36,368 bases of DNA, taken from Rhizobium sp. Q54. GTDB lineage: Bacteria; Pseudomonadota; Alphaproteobacteria; Rhizobiales; Xanthobacteraceae. This document shows, piece by piece, positions 7,457 through 17,232 of this stretch. Every line of letters begins with the position of its first letter. Position 1 is the first letter of the stretch. The translations under genes and the position numbers were made by a program. The stretch lies in assembly GCA_945907045.1 (NCBI GenBank), contig CAMDSH010000030.1, forward strand, positions 1 to 36,368. Reading direction: 5' to 3'. The notes under the pieces were generated by a model. The model was given only the letters and a program-made list of their open reading frames with translations, did not search any database and was not told the origin of the DNA.

Positions 7457-9052
7457 TCACGCGCTGTGCATGCGCCGTTGCCCGACGATAATGAAGCTTG
7501 CAACCAAGAATATCAGTAGCGCGGCATCACCAACCCGTACATAGGGCGTCCGCTCGATCGCCTGCGGCAGCGGAGAATCGAGAACGCCCTCGACGCCGAG
7601 CGGCAAAGACCGCACCACGCGGCCGAGCGGATCGATGACCGCGGAGATTCCGGTGTTGGCCGCGCGCACCAGCGGCAGTCCTTCCTCGATGGCGCGCACG
7701 CGCGACTGCTGGAAATGCTGATACGGCCCGGTGCTGATGCCGAACCATCCGTCATTGGTCAGATTGAGCAGCCAGCCCGGCCGGTCGCCGCGCGGCACGG
7801 CGTCGCCGGGGAAGATGACCTCGTAGCAAACCAGCGGCAAAAAGCGCGGCGCGCGCGGCACGTTCATCGTGCGGCGTCGATCGCCCGGAATGAAACCGCC
7901 CTGCACCTTGGTGAGCTGCGAGAGGCCAAGCTTTTCCAGCAGATCCTGGAACGGCAGATATTCGCCGAACGGCACCAGATGCACCTTGTCGTAGATGCCG
8001 AGGATCGAGCCGTCGTGGTCGATGACGTAGACCGAGTTATAGGCGCGCGTCACTCTGGTGCCCGCCGCGGTTTCCGGCGCGCGGATGGCGCCGGTGATCA
8101 GCACCATGCCGGGCGGCAACAACTCCGCGATTTGAGAGAGTGCGTCGGCCTCGCGCGTCAGGAAAAACGGAAAGGCGGATTCCGGCCAGATCAAATGCGT
8201 GGCGTCGCGCACGCCGCTCGATTGCGGGCCGGTGGAGCGGTCCGAGAGCTGGATGTAGCGCTCCATCACTTGGTTCTTGGCGGAGTAATTGAATTTCACG
8301 TCCTGCTGCAAATTGGGCTGCATGATGCGAAGCCGCACGCCATCGACGAAGAGACTGGGATAAGAAAGCAGCCGCATCGCGCCATAGCCGGCCATCATCG
8401 CCAGCACGATGAGACTCAGGATAGGTGCGCGCCACGGGTTCGGCGTGTCGGCGCGGTCGTCGGCCAGAACGGCGGGACTGGCGAATACCGCGATAGCGAT
8501 GAATGTCATTCCCCACAGACCGACGAGCGAGGCGCTTTGCGCCAGCGCCAGCGGCTGAGTGAGCGCATAGCCGAATGTGTTCCAGGGAAATCCGGTGAGC
8601 GCGTGTCCGCGCAGCCATTCGGCGATTGTAAGCACGGAAGCGAGCGCCAATATGCGCGCCGGCCCGCGCACCCAAATCAGCCGCGCGCAACCGAGCCCGG
8701 CGGCGGTGAATAGCGCGAGATAAGCGGGCAATCCCGCGACCGCGAAGGGCAGCAGCCAGCCGAAAGTTTTCGCATCGACCAGAAACGCGTAGCCGATCCA
8801 GTACAGTCCGGCGACGAAATAGCCAAAACCAAAACACCAGCCGGCGACGGCCGCAGCCGCCGCGCCGCTCCAGCGTCCGGCCGCCGCGCCGTCGATGAGC
8901 CAGACCAAAATCGGGATCGTGACGAATAGAATCGGCCAAGCGTTGAACGGCGCCATTGCCAGCGCGGAAGCGGCGCCTGCTACAACCGCGATTGCCGCGC
9001 GCCGCCATCCGAACGCGAGGACGATTGAATGCGCGAAGCGGGTGAGTATCAC
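7457..9052 (-). CDS. lnt: Apolipoprotein N-acyltransferase Lnt
   Basis: A 531-aa inner-membrane enzyme that adds the third acyl chain to the N-terminal cysteine of lipoproteins. The first ~230 residues hold about seven hydrophobic segments; the periplasmic nitrilase-fold domain follows and contains the Glu-Lys-Cys triad: E291 in LIWPESAFPF, K356 in YDKVHLVPFGEYLPF and C409 in LVCYEVIFPG. A last membrane helix (DAALLIFLVASFIIVG) ends the protein. It starts with GTG, and this GTGA overlaps the stop of the corC-like gene by 4 nt, indicating coupling. Confidence 0.97.
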   Translation of the reverse strand: MILTRFAHSIVLAFGWRRAAIAVVAGAASALAMAPFNAWPILFVTIPILVWLIDGAAAGRWSGAAAAAVAGWCFGFGYFVAGLYWIGYAFLVDAKTFGWLLPFAVAGLPAYLALFTAAGLGCARLIWVRGPARILALASVLTIAEWLRGHALTGFPWNTFGYALTQPLALAQSASLVGLWGMTFIAIAVFASPAVLADDRADTPNPWRAPILSLIVLAMMAGYGAMRLLSYPSLFVDGVRLRIMQPNLQQDVKFNYSAKNQVMERYIQLSDRSTGPQSSGVRDATHLIWPESAFPFFLTREADALSQIAELLPPGMVLITGAIRAPETAAGTRVTRAYNSVYVIDHDGSILGIYDKVHLVPFGEYLPFQDLLEKLGLSQLTKVQGGFIPGDRRRTMNVPRAPRFLPLVCYEVIFPGDAVPRGDRPGWLLNLTNDGWFGISTGPYQHFQQSRVRAIEEGLPLVRAANTGISAVIDPLGRVVRSLPLGVEGVLDSPLPQAIERTPYVRVGDAALLIFLVASFIIVGQRRMHSA

Positions 9053-10167
9053 GGCTGCGGCGTGGGTTTGGGAGTGGCGTCGGGCGACGTTGCGGTTGCC
9101 GCGCCAGGCGCCGCGTCATCCCGCCGCTTGATGTCGCGCGGAAGATCGCGGCGATCCTTGACGCGATAAATCCGCACGCGCTTGACGCGGCGCGGATCGG
9201 CGTCGAGCACTTCGATCTCCAGCAGGCCGGGACCGGGAACAAGTTCGCCGCGCACCGGCACGTGGCCGGCCTGGATCACCAGATAGCCGCCGATGGTGTC
9301 GACTTCCTCCGCCGCTTCGCCGACGTCGAATTCGGCGCCGACGATGCGGGTGACATCCTCCAGGCTGGCGCGCGCGTCGGCGACGAAGGAGTCATCCGGC
9401 TGGCGCACCACCGAGGGCGTATCGTCCTCGTCATGCTCGTCCGCGATGTCGCCGACGATCTGCTCGACGATGTCTTCCATCGAAATCAGCCCGTCGGTGC
9501 CGCCGTATTCATCGACGACCAGCGCGAGATGAATCCGCGTCGCCTGCATGCGCGCGAGCAGATCGATCGCCCGCATCGACGGCGGAATGAACAATATCTC
9601 TCGCACGATCTTGGTGGTCGACAGCGGCATCGAAAGATCGATTGTCTTGAGATCGAGACCGGCGGGAAACGGTTTCTTGCGTTTGGCGTTTTTTTCCGGA
9701 GCGACCGCCGCGCGCGCGGTCATGAAGCCGATCAGGTCGCGGATGTGCACCATGCCGATGGGATCGTCGAGCGTGTCGTTGTAGACGACGAGGCGAGAGT
9801 GACCGGCGCCCTCGAACACCTTGACCAGATCGCCGAGCTGAATTTCCTGCTGCACGGCGACGATGTCGGCGCGCGGCACCCGCACGTCGGCGACGCGGCG
9901 CTCGCGCAGGCCCAGAATATTCTTGAGCATCGCGCTTTCTGCCGGGGAGAAACCGGTGTCGCCCGGCTGCCCGGCTTCCAGCACGTCTTTCAGGTCGGCG
10001 CGGATCGATCCGGATTTCCAGCCGAACAGCGCGCGCAGTGCGCGGCCTATCCAGCTCTCGCCGTCGCGCGCGACATCGCTCGGGCGCGGCACCGGAACGG
10101 GCAGATGCCGCGGCTCGAATGCCGCGCCGCCGACGTCGCTGGAACTGGGAGGATCGTTCGCGGGCAT
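9049..10167 (-). CDS. corC: CBS-domain hemolysin/CorC-type protein
   Basis: A 372-aa soluble protein: a Pro-rich N-terminus, two CBS domains (ADVRVPRADIVAVQQE... SRLVVYNDTLDDPIGMVHIRDL; ILFIPPSMRAIDLLARMQ... LALVVDEYGGTDGLISMEDI) and a C-terminal CorC/HlyC domain (residues ~270-345). It lacks the DUF21 membrane domain, as in E. coli CorC/YbeX, linked to Mg/Co homeostasis and, with YbeY, to ribosome metabolism. A ~55-residue basic insert (EKNAKRKKPFPAG) separates the CBS repeats. The gene follows ybeY by 5 nt and overlaps lnt, the same ybeZ-ybeY-ybeX-lnt order as in E. coli. The exact function is not settled for the family. Confidence 0.92.
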   Translation of the reverse strand: MPANDPPSSSDVGGAAFEPRHLPVPVPRPSDVARDGESWIGRALRALFGWKSGSIRADLKDVLEAGQPGDTGFSPAESAMLKNILGLRERRVADVRVPRADIVAVQQEIQLGDLVKVFEGAGHSRLVVYNDTLDDPIGMVHIRDLIGFMTARAAVAPEKNAKRKKPFPAGLDLKTIDLSMPLSTTKIVREILFIPPSMRAIDLLARMQATRIHLALVVDEYGGTDGLISMEDIVEQIVGDIADEHDEDDTPSVVRQPDDSFVADARASLEDVTRIVGAEFDVGEAAEEVDTIGGYLVIQAGHVPVRGELVPGPGLLEIEVLDADPRRVKRVRIYRVKDRRDLPRDIKRRDDAAPGAATATSPDATPKPTPQP

Positions 10168-10172
10168 GGCCT

Positions 10173-10715
10173 CTATTGTCCGGCGTCGCGCGCGAGATAG
10201 GGATCGGGCACATCGAGCCGCGAGAGAGCGAGCCGCTCCAGCCGCTCCATGTCTTCGGCGCCCCGGTCGTCCTCGTGATCGTAGCCCATCAGATGCAGAA
10301 ATCCATGCACGGTGAGATGCGCGAGATGATGCAAAAATAATTTTCCTTCCGCTGCGGTTTCGCGCGCCAGCGTCTCGTAGGCGATGACAATGTCTCCGAG
10401 CAGCGCGGGAGCGCCCGCGGGCGGTTGTTGCGCCGGGAACGAGAGCACGTTGGTCGGCGCATCAATGCCGCGCCATTGCTTGTTGAGTGCGCGCACCGCC
10501 GAATCATCGGTGAGTACGATAGCGACCTCGACATTCTTTGTTGAGTGCGCGGGTTTTGCGGCAAGCGTTTCGGCGGCGGCGTTGATGGCGTCGCGCACCG
10601 CGGCTTCGGCCTTCGGTTCGGCCTGCCACAGCGGCGATTGCACCAGAATGTCGATTGACGCTTTCTTCTCCCTCCCCCGCTTGCGGGGGAGGGTTGTGGA
10701 GGGGGTACGTTTCAC
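10173..10715 (-). CDS. ybeY: Endoribonuclease YbeY (rRNA maturation factor), start unresolved
   Basis: The zinc site HGFLHLMGYDHEDD and VRALNKQWRGIDAPTNVLSF are diagnostic of YbeY, a metal-dependent RNase for 16S rRNA 3'-end maturation and quality control. The conserved fold begins at SIDILVQSPLW (near 10655), immediately after a palindromic repeat element. No ATG exists there: in-frame candidates are TTG 10775, GTG 10742, TTG 10730, GTG 10715 (inside the repeat) and GTG 10643 (after the first beta strand). I give GTG 10715, preceded by a weak AGCAGG. Either the repeat encodes ~20 extra N-terminal residues or a non-standard start (ATC/ATT near 10655) is used behind the repeat's GGGGGAGG. The gene identity is firm, the start is not. 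Confidence 0.9.
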   Translation of the reverse strand: MKRTPSTTLPRKRGREKKASIDILVQSPLWQAEPKAEAAVRDAINAAAETLAAKPAHSTKNVEVAIVLTDDSAVRALNKQWRGIDAPTNVLSFPAQQPPAGAPALLGDIVIAYETLARETAAEGKLFLHHLAHLTVHGFLHLMGYDHEDDRGAEDMERLERLALSRLDVPDPYLARDAGQ

Positions 10716-10788
10716 TGTGCCTGCTCGCAAGTGAGCCCCCACCCGCCACGCTTTGCGTGGCGACCTCCCCCGCAAGCGGGGGAGGTGA
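10665..10788. repeat. Composite palindromic element between phoH and ybeY
   Basis: About 120 bp with three strong inverted repeats: CCCTCCCCCGC-TT-GCGGGGGAGGG (10670-10693), CGCCACGC-TTT-GCGTGGCG (10744-10762) and CCTCCCCCGC-AA-GCGGGGGAGG (10764-10785). The outer two are inverted copies of each other, so the whole element is a long imperfect palindrome, like the dispersed REP/BIME-type units of Hyphomicrobiales. It replaces the usual tight phoH-ybeY junction and supplies the DNA in which ybeY appears to begin. Confidence 0.8.
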
Positions 10789-10803
10789 AAATAATTTGCG
10801 GCT

Positions 10804-11838
10804 TCATTTTCCCTCGCGCGGGCGCGCAGGCGCGGCGCGGTCGTAAGCCTCGACGATGCGCGCCACCAGTTCGTGACGGATCACATCTTGATGGGTGAAG
10901 GTGGCGTGGCCGATGCCCTCGACGCCGGCGAGCAGCTTGATCGCTTCGGCGAGCCCCGATGTCTGCCCGTTCGGCAGGTCCACCTGGCTCGGATCGCCGG
11001 TCACCATCATGCGGCTGTTTTCGCCCAGACGCGTGAGAAACATTTTCATCTGCATCGAGGTTGTGTTCTGCGCCTCGTCGAGAATGACGGCGGCGTTGGC
11101 AAGCGTGCGTCCGCGCATGAAGGCGAGCGGCGCAATCTCGATCTCGCCGGCCTGTAGCGCGCGCTCGACGATGCGCGCATCCATTAGGTCGTAGAGCGCG
11201 TCGTAGATCGGCCGCAGGTAAGGATCGACCTTCTCGCGCATGTCGCCGGGCAAAAAGCCGAGCCTCTCGCCGGCTTCCACCGCGGGACGCGAGAGAATGA
11301 TGCGGTCGACTTCCTTGCGCTCGAACAATTGGATTGCATAGGCGACCGCAAGCCAGGTCTTGCCGGTGCCGGCGGGTCCGGTGCCGAACACCAGCGAATG
11401 GCTGCGTAAGGCGCTGATGTAAACGTCCTGCGCCGCCGTGCGCGCGCGCACCGGACGCTTGCGCAGGTTGATTTCCTCGAAATTCGGCCGCGCGCTCACC
11501 GGTTCGTCCTCGAACAGCGAGCCTTGCGTGAGCGTAAGACGGATCGCGCCTTCGACGTCGCCGGGCACCAGTTCGTTCTCGCGCTTGAGCTGCTCGTACA
11601 AACCCTCCAGCACGCGCCGCGCCTGTTCGCAGCCCGCGCGCGAACCTTCGATGGTGACGTGATTGCCACGCTGGTCGGCGACGACGCCGAGGCGGCGCTC
11701 AATCAGCGCGAGGTTCTGCCCGTATTGCCCGAACAAAATGGAAGCGAGCCGGTTGTCGTCGAAGGCGAGCACGATCTGCGCCGTTGCGGTTTCTTCCGAC
11801 TGCGCGGCGGCGGGAATCGAATGTTCGGTCTTTCGCAA
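10804..11838 (-). CDS. phoH: PhoH-like ATPase (YbeZ)
   Basis: A 344-aa P-loop ATPase. Residues ~1-110 form a KH-like RNA-binding region (LASILFGQYGQNLALIERRL); the PhoH domain follows with Walker A GTGPAGTGKT (~152-161), RIILSRPAVEAGERLGFLPG, Walker B AAVILDEAQNTTSMQMKMF and MMVTGDPSQVDLP. PhoH/YbeZ works with YbeY in RNA metabolism; its precise action is unknown. It starts with TTG: GGAGG, embedded in the last codons of miaB, lies 9 nt before it, so miaB and phoH (5 nt apart) are translationally linked. Confidence 0.95.
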   Translation of the reverse strand: MRKTEHSIPAAAQSEETATAQIVLAFDDNRLASILFGQYGQNLALIERRLGVVADQRGNHVTIEGSRAGCEQARRVLEGLYEQLKRENELVPGDVEGAIRLTLTQGSLFEDEPVSARPNFEEINLRKRPVRARTAAQDVYISALRSHSLVFGTGPAGTGKTWLAVAYAIQLFERKEVDRIILSRPAVEAGERLGFLPGDMREKVDPYLRPIYDALYDLMDARIVERALQAGEIEIAPLAFMRGRTLANAAVILDEAQNTTSMQMKMFLTRLGENSRMMVTGDPSQVDLPNGQTSGLAEAIKLLAGVEGIGHATFTHQDVIRHELVARIVEAYDRAAPARPREGK

Positions 11839-11843
11839 AGCGG

Positions 11844-13229
<1,386 letters not shown>

Positions 13230-13271
13230 TGCACTCGTTTGGATTCGCGTTGCGCCAATTTAACGCCTCAG

Positions 13272-13290
13272 GGCCGGGCTTGTCCCGGCC
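13272..13290. repeat. Extragenic palindrome between plsC and miaB
   Basis: GGCCGGG-CTTGT-CCCGGCC has perfect 7-bp arms and lies in the 150-bp gap between two minus-strand genes. The flanking TCAGGGCCGGGCTTGTCCCGGCCGTCC context looks like a dispersed repeat of this bacterial group. It is not followed by a T-run on either strand, so it is not a standard terminator. Confidence 0.55.
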
Positions 13291-13379
13291 GTCCATACCA
13301 TTGATTTTATTGGCGTCTTTTAAGGCAGGGGTCTTAGCGGGTTTTTGGGGCAAAAGAAATGCCGCCAAAAAACAACCCG

Positions 13380-14198
13380 TCAGGCCGCATTTGCGGGCGG
13401 ATTTTCCGTCTTTTCCGGCGCCAGCGGCCGCCCGCGCAGCGCCGCCGCGGTGAGCTTTCGCACGGTACTCTCGATCGCCTTGGTCACGGTCTTGCGGTCG
13501 GCGCTGAACAAAATCGGCTCGCCGAAGGTGACGACCGCGTCCATCGCGCCGCGCTGTATGAATTCCTTCAGATGCGGCGTGAAATCGAGATCGCCATACC
13601 AGGCAACCAGCGGGCGGTGCTGGCGGCCCATCGGCAGGCCCTGATGGCCGGTGTAGCAGATCGACATCGGTTGGATCAGAACTTCGACATCGCCTTTTTT
13701 CTGCGCGAACACATCCTTCACCGCGCCGACCAGCGACGAGCGGAAAGGCAGCACGCGGTTGCCGTCGCTCGACGTGCCTTCGGCGAACAGCACCACCGGA
13801 ATATTCTGTTGCAGCCGTTGCGCCATCTCGGCGATGGCGTCCCCCGTTTGCTGGCGGCGTGAGCGATCGACGAAAACCGTGTGCTGCGCCTTGGCGGCGG
13901 GGCCAATCAGCGGCCACTTAGCGATTTCGCTTTTTGAAACGAAGGCGAGCGGCGTGATTGTGCCGATGACGGGAATGTCGGCCCACGACATGTGATTGGC
14001 GACGATCAGCACGGGCCGTCCGCGCACTGGCTCGCCTACGATGCGGACTTGAATTCCGAGCACCGAGCAGAGGATTTTATAATAGCGGGTCGCGACCGCG
14101 CCCCAGCCCGGCAGCTTGAAAGTTCTCAGCACCCACTGCACCGCGATCAGCGCGGAGGTCATGGTGACGAACACGACGGTGACGTAAATGACGCGCAT
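13380..14198 (-). CDS. plsC: 1-acyl-sn-glycerol-3-phosphate acyltransferase PlsC
   Basis: A 272-aa membrane-bound enzyme making phosphatidic acid from lysophosphatidic acid. An N-terminal hydrophobic helix (IYVTVVFVTMTSALIAVQWV) precedes the acyltransferase domain with the HX4D motif (NHMSWAD, H69/D74), VSKSEIAKWPLIG, and VVLFAEGTSSDGNRVLPF (glycerolipid-binding EGT motif). Its ATG shares one base with the stop of the fur-like gene (TGATG), showing coupling. The C-terminal tail is Pro/Glu-rich and probably disordered. Confidence 0.94.
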   Translation of the reverse strand: MRVIYVTVVFVTMTSALIAVQWVLRTFKLPGWGAVATRYYKILCSVLGIQVRIVGEPVRGRPVLIVANHMSWADIPVIGTITPLAFVSKSEIAKWPLIGPAAKAQHTVFVDRSRRQQTGDAIAEMAQRLQQNIPVVLFAEGTSSDGNRVLPFRSSLVGAVKDVFAQKKGDVEVLIQPMSICYTGHQGLPMGRQHRPLVAWYGDLDFTPHLKEFIQRGAMDAVVTFGEPILFSADRKTVTKAIESTVRKLTAAALRGRPLAPEKTENPPANAA

Positions 14199-14677
14199 CA
14201 GCGGCGCGCTTTGTCGTCGAGCGGAACGGCGTAAAGTTCCAGCCGGTGATCGACCAGCTTGTAGCCGAGCTTGCGTGCGACTTCGGTTTGCAGGCGCTCG
14301 ATCTCCTCGGAGCTGAATTCGATCACGTCGCCGGTGCGCAAATTGATCAGATGATCGTGGTGCGATTCCGGAATCTGCTCGTAGCGCGCGCGTCCCTCGC
14401 GAAAATCGTGCCGCTCGATGATGCCGGCGTCCTCGAACAGCTTGACGGTGCGATAAACGGTGGAAATGGAAATGCGGTCGTCCACCTTGATGCAGCGCTT
14501 GTAGAGTTCTTCGACATCGGGATGGTCGGCGGCGGCTGCCAGCACGCGCGCGATCACGCGCCGCTGTTCGGTCATGCGCATGCCCTTGGAGGCGCAGAGG
14601 GCCTCGATGTTTTTCGTTTCGAGATTTTTCTTGTCGGGCAAGGTCAAAGCGCCTTTGTCATCGGATTTGGCCATCAT
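14198..14677 (-). CDS. fur: Fur-family metalloregulator (Fur/Mur type)
   Basis: A ~159-aa winged-helix repressor. The DNA-binding region (MRMTEQRRVIARVLAAAADH, RISISTVYRTVKLFEDAGII) is followed by the metal/dimer domain with ESHHDHLINLRTGDVIEF. The CxxC zinc pairs found in E. coli Fur are absent, as in alphaproteobacterial Fur/Mur proteins, which in rhizobia often respond to manganese. It has HHDH rather than the features of Irr (no haem-regulatory motif seen), so Fur/Mur is the better call. The frame opens at 14710, but tandem ATGs at 14677 and 14674 fit family N-termini better. It lies between rimI and plsC. Confidence 0.88.
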   Translation of the reverse strand: MMAKSDDKGALTLPDKKNLETKNIEALCASKGMRMTEQRRVIARVLAAAADHPDVEELYKRCIKVDDRISISTVYRTVKLFEDAGIIERHDFREGRARYEQIPESHHDHLINLRTGDVIEFSSEEIERLQTEVARKLGYKLVDHRLELYAVPLDDKARR

Positions 14678-14734
14678 AATTGAGAACGAGCGGCAGCGTC
14701 CATGCTGCAAAGAAGCGCGTTCGGAACGCGCCGT

Positions 14735-15220
14735 TCAGGCAAGGTCGCGGCGCAGGACCACGGCGGTCGAGCCTTTCGCGGCGGTTTCCTGATAGTAATT
14801 TTCCCGCCGCCCGACCTCGTGGAACCCGGCGCGTTCATAAAGCTTGGTCGCCGGCGTGTTGCTCTCGCCCACTTCCAGAAACACCGCGCTAACGCCAAGT
14901 CCCGCCAGCCTGCGTAAATGCAGATTGAGCAGATTGCGCCCCAGGCTGCGCCCGCGCCAGGCGGGGGCGACTGCGACCGAGAGGATTTCAGCCTCTTCGT
15001 CGATCAGCCGCGAGAGGATGAACCCGGCGAGCGTGCGCCCGGAAGTGGCGCGATGCGTGACGACGTTGCGGTCGATCAGCAGCGCTTCGATCTCGTGTTC
15101 GCTCCACCCGCGCCGGAACGACAAAGCGTGCAGGCTGGAAATGACGGCGGCGTCGCGCGCGCTGGCCTCGGACAATACCGGCTCGGCGCGCGTGAACAGG
15201 CGATTGAGGAGGCCGATCAT
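14735..15220 (-). CDS. rimI: Ribosomal-protein-alanine N-acetyltransferase RimI-like (GNAT)
   Basis: A 161-aa GNAT acetyltransferase. The acetyl-CoA-binding motif A is visible as ILSVAVAPAWRGRSLGRNLL, followed by VFLEVGESNTPATKLYERAGFHEVGRRENYY, the typical RimI C-terminal half with a catalytic-region tyrosine. RimI acetylates the N-terminus of ribosomal protein S18 in E. coli; that substrate is inferred here from family and from the linkage to tsaB, with which it overlaps by 4 nt (ATGA). Confidence 0.92.
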   Translation of the reverse strand: MIGLLNRLFTRAEPVLSEASARDAAVISSLHALSFRRGWSEHEIEALLIDRNVVTHRATSGRTLAGFILSRLIDEEAEILSVAVAPAWRGRSLGRNLLNLHLRRLAGLGVSAVFLEVGESNTPATKLYERAGFHEVGRRENYYQETAAKGSTAVVLRRDLA

Positions 15221-15894
15221 CGGCGCGCCAGTTGCGCGGCGTCCTGCGGCTGCGCGTCGGGCGCGCGCAGATAAAGCGGTCGCGGCGGCGCAGGATTTTC
15301 GGCGGCGGCGCCGAGACGGGCAACCCAGTCGACATCGGGCGCGCGGCGCTCATCCACGATCGTCGGCGGTTGTTCGTGCGCGGGCCATGCGGCGGCCAAT
15401 AATTTTGCTCCAGTGCCGACCACGCGCGGCGCGCCGGTTGAGGCGATGCGCACCGCATCGCGGATGGTGGCGATGCGCGGCGTGACGAGCGTGCGCCCGC
15501 CGGGTCCGAATACCTGCAGATAAACCTGATCGTGCCGCGCATCGACAACGGCGACGACGGGCAGCGTGTCGTCGGCGGCGATATAAGGCGCGGCGTATGC
15601 AGCGAGTGTCGTGAGCCCGGTCGCGGGCTTTCCGGAAGCGAGCGCGAGCCCGCGCGCGGCGGAAATCCCGACGCGCAATCCGGTGAAGCTGCCGGGTCCG
15701 GTGGTCACCGCGATGCGGTCGATGGAGGCGAAATTCAGCCGCGCCTGGTCGAGCACGCGCGCGATCAGCGGCATCAGCGCTTCGGCGTGGCCGCGCGCCA
15801 TCGGCATGGATTCGCCCGCCAGTACGCCGCGCTCGGTGTCGAGCACGGCCGACGAACAGGCCTCCAGCGCGGTATCGATAGCGAGGACACGCAT
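15217..15894 (-). CDS. tsaB: tRNA threonylcarbamoyladenosine biosynthesis protein TsaB
   Basis: A 225-aa ASKHA-fold protein that partners TsaD and TsaE in t6A37 synthesis of tRNA. The N-terminus MRVLAIDTALEACSSAV, the RGHAEALMPLIARVLDQA segment and VTTGPGSFTGLRVGISAARG are signatures of the TsaB/YeaZ family; it lacks the TsaD metal-site histidines. The C-terminus ends in LARR and overlaps rimI, a pairing common across proteobacteria. A GC-rich palindrome lies just upstream. Confidence 0.95.
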   Translation of the reverse strand: MRVLAIDTALEACSSAVLDTERGVLAGESMPMARGHAEALMPLIARVLDQARLNFASIDRIAVTTGPGSFTGLRVGISAARGLALASGKPATGLTTLAAYAAPYIAADDTLPVVAVVDARHDQVYLQVFGPGGRTLVTPRIATIRDAVRIASTGAPRVVGTGAKLLAAAWPAHEQPPTIVDERRAPDVDWVARLGAAAENPAPPRPLYLRAPDAQPQDAAQLARR

Positions 15895-15915
15895 GAATCG
15901 GATTATAGCATCACT

Positions 15916-15943
15916 TTCCCTCTCCCCGCGCCGGGAGAGGGAA
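15916..15943. repeat. Extragenic palindrome between nfuA and tsaB
   Basis: TTCCCTCTCCC-CGCGCC-GGGAGAGGGAA has perfect 11-bp arms in the 66-bp gap. Its composition is close to that of the phoH-ybeY element, suggesting a related dispersed repeat. Without a T-run on the minus strand it is not a clear terminator. Confidence 0.65.
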
Positions 15944-15960
15944 TGGGCGGTGAGTGCCGC

Positions 15961-16518
15961 CTACATCGGCCGGACTTCGACCACGTCCGGGACGAAATGC
16001 TTGAGCAAATTCTGAATGCCGTGCTTGAGCGTCGCGGTCGACGACGGGCAGCCCGAGCAGGCGCCCTTCATGTGCAGATAGACGACGCCTTCCTTGTAGC
16101 CGCGGAAGGTGATGTCGCCGCCGTCGTTGGCGACGGCCGGGCGCACGCGCGTCTCGATCAGATCCTTGATGGTCGCGACCGTGTCGGCGTCGGCGGCGTC
16201 GAAAAACTCATCCGCATCGGCGGGTGCAGCCGCATCCGCCGCGACGAGAGGCGCGCCGGACATGAAGTGTTCCATGATGGCGCCGAGCACTGCGGGCTTG
16301 ATCTGCTGCCATTCGCCGTCGGTCTTGGTGACCGAGATGAAATCCGAGCCGAAGAACACGCCGGCGACATTCGGAATGTCGAACAGCCGGGTTGCCAGCG
16401 AGGATTGCGCGGCGGCTTGTTTGTTCGGCATGTCGAGCGTGCCGCTCGCGAGCACAGCGCGGCCGGGCAGGAATTTCAGCGTCGCCGGATTGGGGGTCGC
16501 TTCGGTCTGGATGAACAT
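15961..16518 (-). CDS. NifU-family Fe-S scaffold/carrier (NfuA-like)
   Basis: A 185-aa protein. The N-terminal Nfu_N domain (MFIQTEATPNPATLKFLPGR ... RLFDIPNVAGVFFGSDFISV) is followed by an acidic linker and a NifU C-terminal domain with VRPAVANDGGDITFRGY and the cluster-binding pair C154/C157 (GACSGCPSS). It carries and delivers [4Fe-4S] clusters, for instance to enzymes such as MiaB; the pairing is inferred. The frame runs upstream to 16566, but AGGAG 9 nt before the ATG at 16518 and the family N-terminus set the start. Confidence 0.94.
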   Translation of the reverse strand: MFIQTEATPNPATLKFLPGRAVLASGTLDMPNKQAAAQSSLATRLFDIPNVAGVFFGSDFISVTKTDGEWQQIKPAVLGAIMEHFMSGAPLVAADAAAPADADEFFDAADADTVATIKDLIETRVRPAVANDGGDITFRGYKEGVVYLHMKGACSGCPSSTATLKHGIQNLLKHFVPDVVEVRPM

Positions 16519-16615
16519 CAGTTGTTGCTCCTTGGCCCACGCGGGTTGAAGGCCCGCGCGACACAATCTCTATACCACTAAATGGGGCGTCGCGGTGCGG
16601 GGGTCAACCGGCGCT

Positions 16616-17110
16616 TTAAGACATGGCGTCGAGGTCTTCATCGCTCAGGTGTCCCGGTACGATGGCGACCGGGATCGGGAAGGTGCCGGCGGTCTTGCCG
16701 ATATTGCTGACCAGGGGACCAGGGCCTTCCTTGGCGGTGCCGGCGCCCAGCACCAAGATGCCAATATCGTCATCATCATCAATCAGCTTGACGATCACCT
16801 CCGAGGTGACGCCTTCGAGAATGATGCGCTCCGGTGTTATCCCCGCGATGCCGTTGGCGCGGCCGGCGTATTTATCGAGCGCGGCGTTGGCCGCCTCGGT
16901 GGCTTCCGCCTTCATGATGTCGGCGACGCCGAGCCATTGCTGGTTGCGCCCTTCGGTCTCGATCACGCGCAGCATGATGAGCTTGGAGTTGGTGCGCGCA
17001 GCGCGCTTCGCCGCCCAATAGACCGCGCGGTCGCACTCCACCGTGTCGTCAATGACGATCAGGTATTTGCGCTGGTGACCGGCCTCGAAACTGCGGCGCT
17101 TACGGCTCAT
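16616..17110 (-). CDS. Universal stress protein (UspA family)
   Basis: A 164-aa alpha/beta protein of the Usp family. After a basic head (MSRKRRSFEAGHQRK) comes the strand YLIVIDDTVECDRAVYWAAKRAA, and near the C-terminus VLGAGTAKEGPGPLVSNIGK followed by PVAIVPG, which resembles the ATP-binding G-x2-G-x9-G(S/T) region in altered form. An acidic run LIDDDDDIGIL precedes it. Usp proteins act in stress survival; the client is unknown. GGAGG lies about 6 nt before the ATG. It lies between trpS and the nfu gene, a conserved neighbourhood. Confidence 0.88.
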   Translation of the reverse strand: MSRKRRSFEAGHQRKYLIVIDDTVECDRAVYWAAKRAARTNSKLIMLRVIETEGRNQQWLGVADIMKAEATEAANAALDKYAGRANGIAGITPERIILEGVTSEVIVKLIDDDDDIGILVLGAGTAKEGPGPLVSNIGKTAGTFPIPVAIVPGHLSDEDLDAMS

Positions 17111-17232
17111 GGGTTGCCTCCTCGGCAGCCTGAATCGGCACGCAAACTACGGCACAAGCGGTGAATGGTTGCACGGCGCTGCTGCCCGCGACAAGCGGCA
17201 TAAATATAAAGCTTGAGAACTGCCGGTTTTGC

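Noticed and set aside
7255..7503. An 82-codon minus-strand frame in the lnt to praR gap
   Set aside because: It overlaps the lnt end, has no ribosome site and shows no familiar pattern; the gap is better read as regulatory.
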